Below are positions 33,294 through 41,646 of a stretch of DNA of 63,607 bases, one piece after another; within the stretch, counting starts at the first letter, position 1; each line of letters begins with the position of its first letter. Source of the DNA: XN24 sp035514535. Lineage in GTDB: Bacteria; Pseudomonadota; Gammaproteobacteria; Steroidobacterales; XN24. The translations under genes were made by a program, and so were the position numbers. The notes below the pieces were generated by a model. That model did no database searches, was not told the origin of the DNA, and saw only the letters and a program-made list of their open reading frames with translations. The DNA is taken from positions 1-63,607 of the forward strand of contig DATKAZ010000062.1 of assembly GCA_035514535.1 (NCBI GenBank), read 5' to 3'.

Positions 33294-35345
33294 TCAGCCC
33301 CCTGGCCGGCCGGGCACAACGGGTCGGGCGGGGATTACCGGCCGACTCGGGATCACGGGCCTGCTGGGGACCACGGGCCGGTCTGGCACGACGGGCCGGT
33401 CGGGCACGACGGGGCGCTCGGGCACGACGGGGCGTTCGGGCACGACGGGGCGCTCGGGCACGACGGGGCGCTCGGGCACGACGGGAAGTTCGGGCACCGC
33501 GGGGCGCGCGGGTACGACGGGGCGGTCGGGCACGACGGGAAGCTCAGGTACGGCGGGAAGCTCGGGCACGGCGGGGCGCTCGGGCACGGCCGGGCGCTCG
33601 GGCACGACGGGAAGCTCAGGCACGGCGGGTACAGCAGGCCGGTCGGGTATGCTCACCTCTGGAACTTCGGGACGGACGACGAAATCGGGCCGCAGCACGT
33701 CGGGAAGCTGGCCCATCAGTTCGACCGGGTGAAACCGCGTGGACGCCAGCAGCGGCTTGCTCGACAGCGCGGATTCTTCCACTTCTGCGAGCAGATCCTC
33801 GCCCTCTGCGGACATCGCAGGCGAGTCGGCCCGCGCCAGGATCACCGTCGGGTAAGTCGGCGGGGCCTCTACGGGCGGCAAGCGTTCGAGGCTTGGTTGC
33901 GGTGCCTTGACGGCGGGCCCAGCCTGCGCTTCCTGAGGCGCGGTGACCTCCGCCATTCGCGCCGGCGATTCCGGGGTTTCGGCCGATAATTCGAACGCCA
34001 CGAGCTCGAGTCGCGGATCAGGCAATAACGGGCCTGGTTCCGCCAGCGCCGGCGGACCCTGCTCGGCGATCGCCTCGGGCTCTGACGACATGCCGCCGGA
34101 CCTATTATCACGCAGTTCCTGGGCGGCCCAGCCGACGATCACCGTCGCCATCGCTATCGTCGCCGCGGCGGCGCGCCACCGGGCGTTGTCCAGGCCGAGG
34201 CGCGGCTTGGGCTGGAGCGGCCACGGCAAAGTGGAACGAAGCCTCGTGGGCAAGCGGCTTGGTAGCATGACCGGCTCAGGCCAAAGCGCATCCACGAGTG
34301 CCGTGGTGGAAGCGGTGCGGCGTTCCCTGACCGGCTCGAGCGCCTCGCGCAGAAATCGCCATTGCGCGTGCGTGAGGCCGGCCGGCGGCGTCGCTCCCGG
34401 CGCATCCCCGTGCTGGATGCTGCGCGGCAGGAACGGTTTGCCGGTGATGATCTGGAAGGCCATCGCCGCCAGGCTGTAGACATCGTCGCGCGGATCCGCC
34501 GGCGCACCGCCGACAGCTTCGGGACTGGCGAATGCGGGGGTCAGTCCGCCGTGCCGGGTCCACGACGCGCCCGTGCGCAGGCCCACCAGGTCGATGAGCC
34601 GCGCGTTGCTCTGCCTGAGGCCGAGCCGGCCCCGCGAGATCAACACATTGGAGGGCTTGACGTCGCCATGGACGAAACCGGCCTGATGCTGTGCGTCCAG
34701 TCCGGCGGCGATCTGACGCATCCACCGCGGGATTTCGGCGGCCAGGCTCAGCGTGCCCGACTGTGGCTTGAGCAGCGACTCCAGCGTCTCGCCATCGATC
34801 CAGGACGCCACCTGGTACCACCAGCCCTGCTCGCAGCCGTGCTGGATCAGTGTGGCCAGGCCGGGATGAGTGGAGAGTTTTGCCAGAGTCTTGAGTGCTT
34901 CCGCATCAAAGGCCGGGGCGAGCGTCTGCGGCACCAGCTTCACCGCCACGGTAGGCCGCCCGACGCGATCGTCGCCGGCGGCTTCGTCCACGGCTCTCCA
35001 CACCGAACTCATCCGGCCGGAATGCACTTCCTCGATGAGCCGGAAGCGTTCACCGACGCGGGCCGGCGCAGACGGCCGCGACTTCGACCGGGTCGTGCGG
35101 CCGCGGCGTGACCTGGCTGCAGATTTTCCGGGCTCGAACGGCTCCGTCTCCCGTGAAGGCAGGCCGAATATCGCGCCGATAGGCTCCGTGCCAAAGGGGT
35201 CTGGGGTCCGAGGCGTGGTTTCCTCGGAGGCGTCTTCGTCTGCCGTCAGGTTGCGCGGTTCCGGCGCGTAGATCGCGTGGCCAGCGTCCGCCAGGCACTG
35301 CTGCTGCGGTTTCGGCTGCAGCCAGTACTTCCTATGATTCGACAT
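33294..35345 (-). CDS. Membrane Ser/Thr protein kinase-like protein with proline-rich hexad arm
   Basis: 683 residues. Residues about 97-360 form a Hanks-type kinase: a loose Gly loop (IEEVHSGRMSSVWRAVD), VAVKLVPQ with the ATP-binding Lys, and the catalytic loop HGDVKPSNVLI. The usual HRD is HGD and the DFG motif reads IDLVGL (Asp kept, Phe-Gly lost). AFASPEAVGGAPADPRDDVY matches the APE/subdomain IX region. One helix at about 389-407 (AAAATIAMATVIVGWAAQEL) crosses the membrane. About 170 residues follow, then some 17 tandem six-residue units of the form VPxRPV to the end. No PASTA, WD or TPR sensor is present. The arm would be periplasmic and extended. The barrel gene at 32426 is 70 bases downstream. 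Confidence 0.85.
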   Translation of the reverse strand: MSNHRKYWLQPKPQQQCLADAGHAIYAPEPRNLTADEDASEETTPRTPDPFGTEPIGAIFGLPSRETEPFEPGKSAARSRRGRTTRSKSRPSAPARVGERFRLIEEVHSGRMSSVWRAVDEAAGDDRVGRPTVAVKLVPQTLAPAFDAEALKTLAKLSTHPGLATLIQHGCEQGWWYQVASWIDGETLESLLKPQSGTLSLAAEIPRWMRQIAAGLDAQHQAGFVHGDVKPSNVLISRGRLGLRQSNARLIDLVGLRTGASWTRHGGLTPAFASPEAVGGAPADPRDDVYSLAAMAFQIITGKPFLPRSIQHGDAPGATPPAGLTHAQWRFLREALEPVRERRTASTTALVDALWPEPVMLPSRLPTRLRSTLPWPLQPKPRLGLDNARWRAAAATIAMATVIVGWAAQELRDNRSGGMSSEPEAIAEQGPPALAEPGPLLPDPRLELVAFELSAETPESPARMAEVTAPQEAQAGPAVKAPQPSLERLPPVEAPPTYPTVILARADSPAMSAEGEDLLAEVEESALSSKPLLASTRFHPVELMGQLPDVLRPDFVVRPEVPEVSIPDRPAVPAVPELPVVPERPAVPERPAVPELPAVPELPVVPDRPVVPARPAVPELPVVPERPVVPERPVVPERPVVPERPVVPDRPVVPDRPVVPSRPVIPSRPVIPARPVVPGRPGG
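33297..33605 (-). repeat. 18-bp tandem repeat encoding VPxRPV hexads
   Basis: The 3' end of the kinase gene is about 17 copies of an 18-base unit. Units vary as VPERPA, VPELPA, VPDRPV, VPARPA, VPERPV (four in a row), VPDRPV, VPSRPV, IPSRPV, IPARPV and a final VPGRPGG. Degenerate units precede them. Identical neighbouring units suggest recent copy-number change by slippage or unequal exchange. Confidence 0.9.
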
Positions 35346-35717
35346 TGCGCGCCTCCTGCGTCGGCAGTCCCTCTTCCAGGAACTTCAGCATACGCCGGAG
35401 AACGAGGCGGGTTTCAGCCCTTCCTGCGGGCCTCCCGGCCTCTTTCCGGAGAACACTGTAACAGTGTGTCCTATAACGAATAGTAGAATTGCGCGAAAGG
35501 TTCAACCGGACAGTGCGGTAGCACACTAATGGGATGCCGGCACGTCGATCCCGCAAGCACGGCATTACTGCCCAAGGACCGGCATTTCCGCCGGCCCGGC
35601 TCAGGTTTTTTATCGCAGGCCGTTGATTCTGGGCGGCTTTCCGCTCAACCGGTGCCGCGCTACACTTCATGGAGAGCTTTCCTTGGCTCGGTTCTGCCCC
35701 GGAGATGCGGCACGCCA
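35346..35717. other. Divergent intergenic region, A/T-richer than its surroundings
   Basis: About 370 bases between the kinase and the beta-helix lipoprotein. Around 35450-35530 it is clearly richer in A/T, as expected for divergent promoters. It includes the palindrome ACACTGTAACAGTGT (35453-35467). A weak stem CCGGC-atttcc-GCCGG followed by a six-T run lies near 35580-35612. No gene is evident; a frame open from 35529 upstream of the lipoprotein start has no protein character. Confidence 0.5.
35453..35467. promoter_or_regulatory. Operator-like palindrome upstream of the kinase gene
   Basis: ACACTG-TAA-CAGTGT, a perfect six-base inverted repeat with a three-base centre, 108 bases upstream of the kinase start and 250 bases upstream of the beta-helix gene, in the most A/T-rich part of the space. 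It looks like a dimeric repressor or activator site. Confidence 0.35.
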
Positions 35718-37439
35718 GTGAACGAAGAAACGAAAATCGAGGGGTGGCTGCGGCCGGCCGCTTGCGCGGTGCTGCTGTTCTGCGTGGCCGGGTGCGGCGG
35801 CGGCAGCTCACCGTCGAGCTTCATCGTCACCAGCGACGTCGGTCCCGGCGGCACCATTTCTCCGGGGAGCATCACTGTCCCGACCGGTACCGAGACCGAG
35901 TTTACAATCACCCCGTTGTGGGGATACGAGACGCAGTCCGTGAGTGGTTGCGGCGGCACTCTTACCGGCAACACGTATACGACCGCTTTGATCACTGCTC
36001 GTTGCGAGGTGACCGCGACTTTCGAACCCATTGTGGGTCAGTCCTGCGTGTCCACGGCCGATGAGCTGCAGCTGGCGCTTTCCGAAGTCGGCGAAACCGG
36101 CGAGCTGGAGATTATTCGCCTGGTGGCGGGCAACTATACTCACGATCTCGGATTTTTCGCGCTCTTGCCCGCGAATGGCGCACTCGAAATCGCGGGCGGC
36201 TTTCGCCCGGATTGCACGCTCAGGGAGGTCGACGTCCCCACCGTCCTCGACGGTGCCGGCATGCGGAGCGTGCTCGTTCTCGACCTGGAGGCCGGGGCCA
36301 GCGCCAGCCTGCGCAACCTGACAGTGGCCAACGGTCTCGAGTCGCTTCGCGCCGCCGGGCTCGAGATCTGGGGACCGGCCGACGGCACTGCAGCGATGAT
36401 CGAGAACGTGCAGTTTAGCCAGAACACGGGTGACGAGTTTTTCGGTGTCGGGATGGCCGTCCTGGTGGATACGCTCGAGGTCCGGGACAGCGTCTTCGAG
36501 GACAATTTCAGCATCGCCGGCAGCGCTGCGCGCGCATGGTGCCGGCAATGCGAATTCGTGGACAACGATTTTCTCAGGAATATGTCCGAAAAGGGTTCGG
36601 GCGGCTTGGAAGTGACGGGCGAAAGGGAGGGCTCGCCGGATGGCGAAGGCGGAATTTCGGTGTTGCGCAATTACTTCGAAGAAAACTGGGGATTGATCGC
36701 TGGCGGACTGTATGTCGAAACCGGCAGCCAGTTGACCTTGCAGGAGAGCTGGTTCATCGCCAACGAGTCGGGGTTCGGCGGCGGCGCCACCCTGGTCCAC
36801 GCGGGGCTCGAGCCGGAGGCCCGGCTGGATGTTCTCGACAATTACTTCGTGGGCAACCTGGCCGATCGGGCCGGCGGCGCGCTCCTGGCCGAGGCCGGCA
36901 GCGTGGCCGCCATTTCGAACAACCTGTTCGAAGCGAATACGGCCGCGGACACGGGCGGGGCGATCCTCGTGGAGCTTATGGAGGGTGGCGACGACGTGTG
37001 GTTGGTCAACAATACCGTGGTCGGGAACGAGTCCGAAGCCGGCGGTGGGGGAATCTATTCCGTGCAGCACGGGAACGACATGTTTGTGAGGCTGATCAAC
37101 AACGCAATCACTCACAACTCCGCTCCCAGGGGAGCAAACGCGTTCCTGGACAACGACGGCAATGAGGACAGTGTCCCCGCGCCCGTCGTGCTCATGAACA
37201 ATGCGGTGAGCGGGCCGTCTTCGGTGGAGGTCGTGCTGGGACTGCCGACCGCGTCGGGCAATATCATTGTGAACGAAGACGCCTACCTGGATTTCCAGGC
37301 GGGCGACTACCGGCCCGCCCCCGGCTCGCCATTGATCGATGCGGGGCTCGCCATCGACGAGGTGCCGGCGACGGACATCGAGGGCAACCCGCGCGACGCA
37401 TCGCCGGACATCGGTGCCTACGAGTACAGCGAGAACTAG
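35718..37439 (+). CDS. Right-handed beta-helix lipoprotein
   Basis: About 573 residues from a GTG at 35718; the frame is open to 35529 but the signal peptide starts here. Lipobox FCVAGC followed by GGGSSPSS. Residues about 35-105 form a bacterial Ig-like repeat (GGTISPGSITVPTGTETEFT, CEVTATFEP). From about 115 there is a parallel beta helix with coil motifs such as LRNLTVANGLESLRAAGLEI, LRNYFEENWGLIAGGLYVET, ISNNLFEANTAADTGGAILV and VNNTVVGNESEAGGGGIYSV. The C-terminus SPLIDAGLAIDEVPATDIEG is the ending of the choice-of-anchor-Q type. Such surface proteins bind or cut polysaccharides or simply coat the cell; no catalytic set is visible. Confidence 0.8.
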   Translation: MNEETKIEGWLRPAACAVLLFCVAGCGGGSSPSSFIVTSDVGPGGTISPGSITVPTGTETEFTITPLWGYETQSVSGCGGTLTGNTYTTALITARCEVTATFEPIVGQSCVSTADELQLALSEVGETGELEIIRLVAGNYTHDLGFFALLPANGALEIAGGFRPDCTLREVDVPTVLDGAGMRSVLVLDLEAGASASLRNLTVANGLESLRAAGLEIWGPADGTAAMIENVQFSQNTGDEFFGVGMAVLVDTLEVRDSVFEDNFSIAGSAARAWCRQCEFVDNDFLRNMSEKGSGGLEVTGEREGSPDGEGGISVLRNYFEENWGLIAGGLYVETGSQLTLQESWFIANESGFGGGATLVHAGLEPEARLDVLDNYFVGNLADRAGGALLAEAGSVAAISNNLFEANTAADTGGAILVELMEGGDDVWLVNNTVVGNESEAGGGGIYSVQHGNDMFVRLINNAITHNSAPRGANAFLDNDGNEDSVPAPVVLMNNAVSGPSSVEVVLGLPTASGNIIVNEDAYLDFQAGDYRPAPGSPLIDAGLAIDEVPATDIEGNPRDASPDIGAYEYSEN

Positions 37440-37489
37440 CCGTCGCAGATCCAGTCGCGCACGCGCACCAGGAACACGTCGTCCGCGGC

Positions 37490-38359
37490 ATGGTCGCGGC
37501 GCTGGCGGCGTTTTTCATGTTTACCGTGATGAACGTCTTCGCGAAGCTCCTGAGCGTCAACCATTCCGTCATCGAGATCGCGTTCTACCGCAACCTGATC
37601 GCCAGCCTGCCGTTTTTGTTCATGGTGTTCGTGCTCGGCCGGCGCGAAATTCTCGTGATCCAGAGCAAGCCGTCATTGGTCGGGCTGCGCGCGGTGCTCG
37701 GGGCTGTCTCACTTATGACTACCTTCGCGGCGTTCTCGCTGATGCCCATGGCGGAGACGACCGTGCTGCTGTTCACCGCGTCGCTGTTCATCCCCGTGCT
37801 CGGGGTATTCTTCCTGGGCGAGCGGGTCGGGCCGTGGCGGTGGGCCGCCGTGGTCATCGGCTTTGCAGGCGTCGTGATCATGGCGGGCCCGGGCGGCAAC
37901 GTGAATGTCCTCGGCGTGACCGTCGCTCTGGGGGCCGCCTTGATGCATGCCACGCTGCAGATCGTGTTGCGTTACCTTGGCCGCTACGAGAGCCCCGAGA
38001 CCGTCACCTTCTATTTCATGGTCATCGGCACGCTGGTGACGGCCCTGCCGCTTCCCTTCGTCGCCGTGACGCCGACGATGAACGAGGTGCCGCTGCTGTT
38101 CGGAGTGGGGCTGTCCGGCGCCCTGGCGCAGTGGCTGCTGTCGGTCGCATTCCGCAATGCACCGGCGGCGATCGTCACGGTGTTCAACTACAGCGGCATC
38201 GTCTGGGCGACCGCCTTCGGCTGGCTGATCTGGAACGACTGGCCGCTGCCTGAAGTGCTGGCCGGCGCGGGCATCGTGATTGCCTCGAACGGGCTGATCA
38301 TCTGGCGCGAAAGCCGCCGCCGGGCAATCACGGGGGCGCGAGTGCGGGCGAAATTCTGA
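37490..38359 (+). CDS. DMT-superfamily (EamA-type) transporter
   Basis: 289 residues with ten hydrophobic helices in two EamA repeats: VAALAAFFMFTVMNVFAKLL then IEIAFYRNLIASLPFLF; SLMPMAETTVLLFTASLFIP with LGVFFLGERVG; and the second half ending VTVFNYSGIVWATAFGWLIW with ASNGLIIWRESRRR. The opening fits the S-adenosylmethionine/RarD-like group, but substrate is not assignable. Only 50 bases separate it from the lipoprotein stop, and no good ribosome site is visible. Its last codons lie in a 28-base sequence repeated 1.7 kb downstream. Confidence 0.82.
   Translation: MVAALAAFFMFTVMNVFAKLLSVNHSVIEIAFYRNLIASLPFLFMVFVLGRREILVIQSKPSLVGLRAVLGAVSLMTTFAAFSLMPMAETTVLLFTASLFIPVLGVFFLGERVGPWRWAAVVIGFAGVVIMAGPGGNVNVLGVTVALGAALMHATLQIVLRYLGRYESPETVTFYFMVIGTLVTALPLPFVAVTPTMNEVPLLFGVGLSGALAQWLLSVAFRNAPAAIVTVFNYSGIVWATAFGWLIWNDWPLPEVLAGAGIVIASNGLIIWRESRRRAITGARVRAKF
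38332..38359 (+). repeat. Direct repeat, copy 1 (end of DMT gene)
   Basis: A 28-base stretch (GGGGGCGCGAGTGCGGGCG then AAATTCTGA) forming the last codons and stop of the DMT gene. It matches copy 2 at 40097-40124 at 27 of 28 positions. The cytochrome gene lies between the copies. Confidence 0.7.
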
Positions 38360-38474
38360 TCGGCTTGACCGAACTGCGCCCGATTGAACCTTTTCTTTGC
38401 CTTGCGGCACTTACATTCAGGCGCCGAGGACTGCGGCCTGCGACGGGATACTACGACACCGCGGGGAGCATGAT

Positions 38475-39965
38475 ATGAATCGCGTTTCCGGATTTCTGCC
38501 AATCATCATCGCGTCCGTGATCGCTTCGATGGGGCTGCTCGGAGCAGGCCTGTCGAGCGTGACGCAGGCGGGGAACCAGGGTGAAAACGGCGCACATCAC
38601 AAGTCATTGTCCTGCCAGGAGCTTCGGAAGGTCGAAAACGGGCTGCGGAGAGTTTTCGGGGTGGAAGCGGAGGATCCTCAAGCGAACGACGCACGCCTCC
38701 CGGCGGTTTCTCTATCCTGCCGGGACCTCGGCAACTTGGCACATGGGCTTGGGGAAATTCGCGACGGTCAGCGGACCTTCCGCTATGACACCTTCGGCGA
38801 TGAGGCCTTCTGGGGCGGCGCCCTGCGCCTGCACGAAGCCATCGCCGGCGAGGCGAATGGCGGGGTCGGACCCGGCGTGAGCCCCGCGACCGCACTGGCC
38901 GTCGGACTAAAGGTCGACGCCGCGGCCTTGCCAAACAGGCTGCAGAATGACCTGCGCATGGGTCGCGTCGATCTGCAAGACCCGGCGACAACACTTGCAC
39001 TGCTGCAGCTCGACGCTGTCGTGGGCTTGCGCGGCTTCTTCGACGACTCCGGAGGTCGGCTGGAGTCGGTCGGCATCACATGTGCACTCTGCCATTCGAC
39101 CGTCGACGATTCCTTCGCGCCGGGCATCGGCCGCCGCCTGGACGGCTGGGCCGCGCGTGAACTCAACGTCGGGGCAATCATTGCCCTCGCGCCGAACGTA
39201 CAGCCGCTGGTAGATCTGCTGCGCATCGTCGACCCGGCAATAGATGCCGCTACGGTCCGCGACGTGCTGCAGACCTGGGGCCCCGGCAAGTTCGATGCCG
39301 AATTGCTGATGGATGGCAAGGCCTTCCGGCCGGACGGCCAGTCGGCCGCGACGCTCATACCACCCGCGTTCGGCCTTGCCGGAGTCAACCTGCATACGTG
39401 GACCGGCTGGGGTTCCGTGACGCACTGGAACGCCCTGGTCGCCGTTCTGGAAATGCAGGGAAAGGGAACGTTTTACGACCCACGGCTGAACGACCAGATC
39501 AAATTCCCGATCGCCGCTCAGGCGGGAAGCTTCGACGTGCGTAATGACCCGGATCTCGTGACCAACAAGCTCGCGGCGCTGCATGTCTATCAGTTGACCC
39601 TGCCGGCGCCGGCACCGCCGCGTGGCAGCTTCGATCCCGCGGCAGCCGAGCGCGGCGAAGCCCTCTTCAATGGCAAGGCGAACTGCTCCCGCTGTCACGT
39701 GCCGCCGCTCTACACGGAGCCTGGCTGGAACATGCACCTCCCCGAAGAGATCGGTATCGACAGCTTCCAGGCCGACCGGTCACCGGACGAACGCTACCGC
39801 ACGGCGCCACTAAAGGGCTTGTGGACCCACTCGGCCGGGGGTTTCTACCATGACGGCCGATTTGCCACCTTAGCCGACGTCGTCCACCACTACGACGCGT
39901 TCTTTGCCTTGGGATTGACCTCCGCCGAACGGGACGATCTGGTTCAGTTTCTCAAGTCCTTGTAG
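38475..39965 (+). CDS. Exported di-heme c-type cytochrome
   Basis: 496 residues from the ATG at 38475 with GGGGAG upstream. An N-terminal hydrophobic signal (IIIASVIASMGLLGAGLSS) is followed by two CxxCH haem sites: CALCH at about residue 202 and CSRCH at about 403. The second part resembles di-haem peroxidase/MauG-type cytochromes: AAAERGEALFNGKANCSRCH, TAPLKGLWTHSAGGFYHDGR and FATLADVVHHYDAFFALGLT. The distal Met or His of each haem cannot be fixed by eye. It would act in the periplasm as an electron carrier or peroxidase-like enzyme. The gene stands alone and is bracketed by 28-base direct repeats. Confidence 0.82.
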   Translation: MNRVSGFLPIIIASVIASMGLLGAGLSSVTQAGNQGENGAHHKSLSCQELRKVENGLRRVFGVEAEDPQANDARLPAVSLSCRDLGNLAHGLGEIRDGQRTFRYDTFGDEAFWGGALRLHEAIAGEANGGVGPGVSPATALAVGLKVDAAALPNRLQNDLRMGRVDLQDPATTLALLQLDAVVGLRGFFDDSGGRLESVGITCALCHSTVDDSFAPGIGRRLDGWAARELNVGAIIALAPNVQPLVDLLRIVDPAIDAATVRDVLQTWGPGKFDAELLMDGKAFRPDGQSAATLIPPAFGLAGVNLHTWTGWGSVTHWNALVAVLEMQGKGTFYDPRLNDQIKFPIAAQAGSFDVRNDPDLVTNKLAALHVYQLTLPAPAPPRGSFDPAAAERGEALFNGKANCSRCHVPPLYTEPGWNMHLPEEIGIDSFQADRSPDERYRTAPLKGLWTHSAGGFYHDGRFATLADVVHHYDAFFALGLTSAERDDLVQFLKSL

Positions 39966-40096
39966 CAAATGAACGGGCAAAGCGCCCGCACCTCGGATTA
40001 GGACAACTCGCTTTTTTCCAGGCGCGAGTAAAATCGTCGCATACAGTCGTCTTCAGGCAGCACTGACAGACTGCGCCTTCCGGGCTTCGTCTCGGG

Positions 40097-40124
40097 GGGG
40101 GCGCGAGTGCGGGCGAAATACTGA
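40097..40124 (+). repeat. Direct repeat, copy 2 (intergenic)
   Basis: GGGGGCGCGAGTGCGGGCG then AAATACTGA, one mismatch from copy 1. In the same relative frame it reads GARVRAKY and stop, against GARVRAKF and stop in the DMT gene, and the bases just before keep a faint resemblance. It may be the tail of a second, lost DMT gene or the product of an insertion that duplicated the gene end. Confidence 0.6.
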
Positions 40125-40176
40125 CGCGCTAGACTGCTGGTGCGCCGGGAGCGCGACCCTGCCAGGCGAGGACGCA

Positions 40177-40812
40177 ATGACGGAAGGAACACAGGACCAG
40201 CCGGAAGTCACGAAGCTGTGGCCGACGCTGATGCTGCGCCACCGCCTGCCCGGTGCCGGGCGCGCCAACCCCGTGCTGCTGGAACTCGTGACAGGCATGG
40301 AACAGGCGAGGCCGGATCTCACCACCGAGTACCTGCAAGGCAACCTGTTCGACAATGACCACCCGGCGCTTGGCTGGCTGCAGGCCTGCGTCAAACGCGC
40401 CGTGCTGGACTACGCGCACGCCACTGGCATCGACTACGAGCTGGACTTTCATGTCCAGGCCTGGGCCAGCGTCAACCGCTTTGGCGATTACCACAACCTG
40501 CACAACCATCCGCACTCGTGGCTGAGCGGCACCTATTACGTGCAGGTGCCCGAGCCCAAGCCGCTACCCGGGCGTTCCGACCGCAACCCGGGGGCCATCA
40601 GCTTCTATGATCCGCGCCCCCAGGCCAACATGCTGGCCGTGCGCAGCGACCCGCAGGTGGACCCCGAGCACCGCATCCTGCCGCGCGCCGGCGAAATCCT
40701 GCTCTGGCCGGCGTTTCTTCACCATTTCGTGCACCCCAACCTGTCGGACCAGCTACGGGTATCCATTTCTTTCAACATTGTCCTGCGCTGGCGCGAGTCG
40801 TATTTGCCCTGA
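40177..40812 (+). CDS. TIGR02466-type 2-oxoglutarate/Fe(II) oxygenase-like protein
   Basis: 211 residues. The second half has the jelly-roll marks of this group: FHVQAWASVNRFGDYHNLHN, NHPHSWLSGTYYVQVP as the first metal-site region, and EILLWPAFLHHFVHPNLSDQ carrying the later His, then RVSISFNIVLRW at the end. An Arg near the C-terminus (RVSISFN) would hold 2-oxoglutarate. Such proteins hydroxylate small molecules or proteins in the cytoplasm; no substrate is known for this group. Its stop lies three bases from the convergent isomerase stop. Confidence 0.75.
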   Translation: MTEGTQDQPEVTKLWPTLMLRHRLPGAGRANPVLLELVTGMEQARPDLTTEYLQGNLFDNDHPALGWLQACVKRAVLDYAHATGIDYELDFHVQAWASVNRFGDYHNLHNHPHSWLSGTYYVQVPEPKPLPGRSDRNPGAISFYDPRPQANMLAVRSDPQVDPEHRILPRAGEILLWPAFLHHFVHPNLSDQLRVSISFNIVLRWRESYLP

Positions 40813-40815
40813 TGA

Positions 40816-41409
40816 TCAGTCAGGGCCCGAAGCCACCTTGCATTCCAGCGCCTCCTCCAGCCGGTCATTCCCCCAGAACATTTCCTCGCCGACGAAAAAA
40901 GTCGGCGCGCCGAATACGCCGCGCCTGGCGGCAAGCTCCGTTTGCTCCCTGAGCAGCGCCTTGTTCGGGCCCGACTGCGCCTGGACGATGATCTCGCCGG
41001 CCGGCAGGCCGAGCTTGTCGAGCACCTCGGTCACCGGCGCCGGCGCATCGATGTCGCGGTCGTCGCGAAAGTTGAGCAGCATGATCTCGCGGCAGAAGCG
41101 TCCCATCCAGGGCTGCTCCGCACCGACCAGGGCCACGCGCATCGGCAGCAGGGCGCGCCGCGGGAATACGCTCGGCCTGTTCCACGGCAGGCCGTACCTG
41201 GCGCACTGGCGCTGCATGTCGCGCCACATGTAGGCGCCCTTGGCCGGCTGCAGCACAAAGGGCGAGTTCTCCCAGCCGAGCGATTTGAAGATCGGCCCGA
41301 GCAGGAACGGCCGCCACGCGACCGGAACGCCGCGCTTTGCCGCGAGTTCCTCGATGCGCATCACGCTGAGATAGCTGTAATTGCTGCCGAATTCGAACCA
41401 GAATTCCAT
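40816..41409 (-). CDS. DsbA-family 2-hydroxychromene-2-carboxylate isomerase-like protein
   Basis: 197 residues from the ATG at 41409 with GGAG close upstream. A thioredoxin-like fold with a helical insert: MEFWFEFGSNYSYLSVMRIE, the family's opening with Ser in place of the redox cysteines, then VPVAWRPFLLGPIFKSLGW, GLPWNRPSVFPRRALLPMRV and the cis-Pro motif GVFGAPTFFVGEEMFWGNDR. Family members use glutathione to isomerise 2-hydroxychromene-2-carboxylate in aromatic ring breakdown, but many relatives have other or unknown roles, and no other ring-degradation gene is nearby. Confidence 0.85.
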   Translation of the reverse strand: MEFWFEFGSNYSYLSVMRIEELAAKRGVPVAWRPFLLGPIFKSLGWENSPFVLQPAKGAYMWRDMQRQCARYGLPWNRPSVFPRRALLPMRVALVGAEQPWMGRFCREIMLLNFRDDRDIDAPAPVTEVLDKLGLPAGEIIVQAQSGPNKALLREQTELAARRGVFGAPTFFVGEEMFWGNDRLEEALECKVASGPD

Positions 41410-41422
41410 GTTCACTCCATCA

Positions 41423-41539
41423 CTACCAGGACACCAGCACCTCGGTGTGGTGCATGGCCGGATAGTAGTACCAGCGGTGATGCGGCGCATAACGCACCAG
41501 ACGCCGCAAGCCCGCCTCCACGAAGTCACCAGAAATTCT
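41423..41539 (-). pseudogene. Possible tail of a lost CmcJ/NvfI-type oxygenase gene
   Basis: Upstream of the isomerase start is an open stretch of about 38 codons after an in-frame stop. It contains RLVRYAPHHRWYYYPAMHHT then EVLVSW and stop. The HHRWYYYPxM pattern recalls the CmcJ/NvfI family of Fe(II)-dependent oxygenase-like proteins. With no start and no upstream part, it would be a decayed remnant. Confidence 0.3.
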
Positions 41540-41646
41540 TCAGACCCTCTCCATGGGCGCGGGGCCTGCGTCCTGCCAGCGTTCGCACACGGGACGGATG
41601 GCTTCGACGGAAGTCCGTGCCGACAACCCAACAAGAGGAGAGGGAA

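Noticed and set aside
33297..33605. Possible CRISPR array (regular short repeats)
   Set aside because: Units are 18 bases, contiguous, without spacers, and in frame with the kinase.
33102..33989. Plus-strand frame with GHDGALGHDGAF repeats, like a collagen-type protein
   Set aside because: It is the antisense reading of the kinase's VPxRPV repeat; the minus strand has the kinase domain, membrane helix and a normal start.
39998..40192. Small minus-strand frame of 64 codons before the 2OG oxygenase
   Set aside because: It mostly reflects the antisense of the direct repeat and has no ribosome site or family resemblance.
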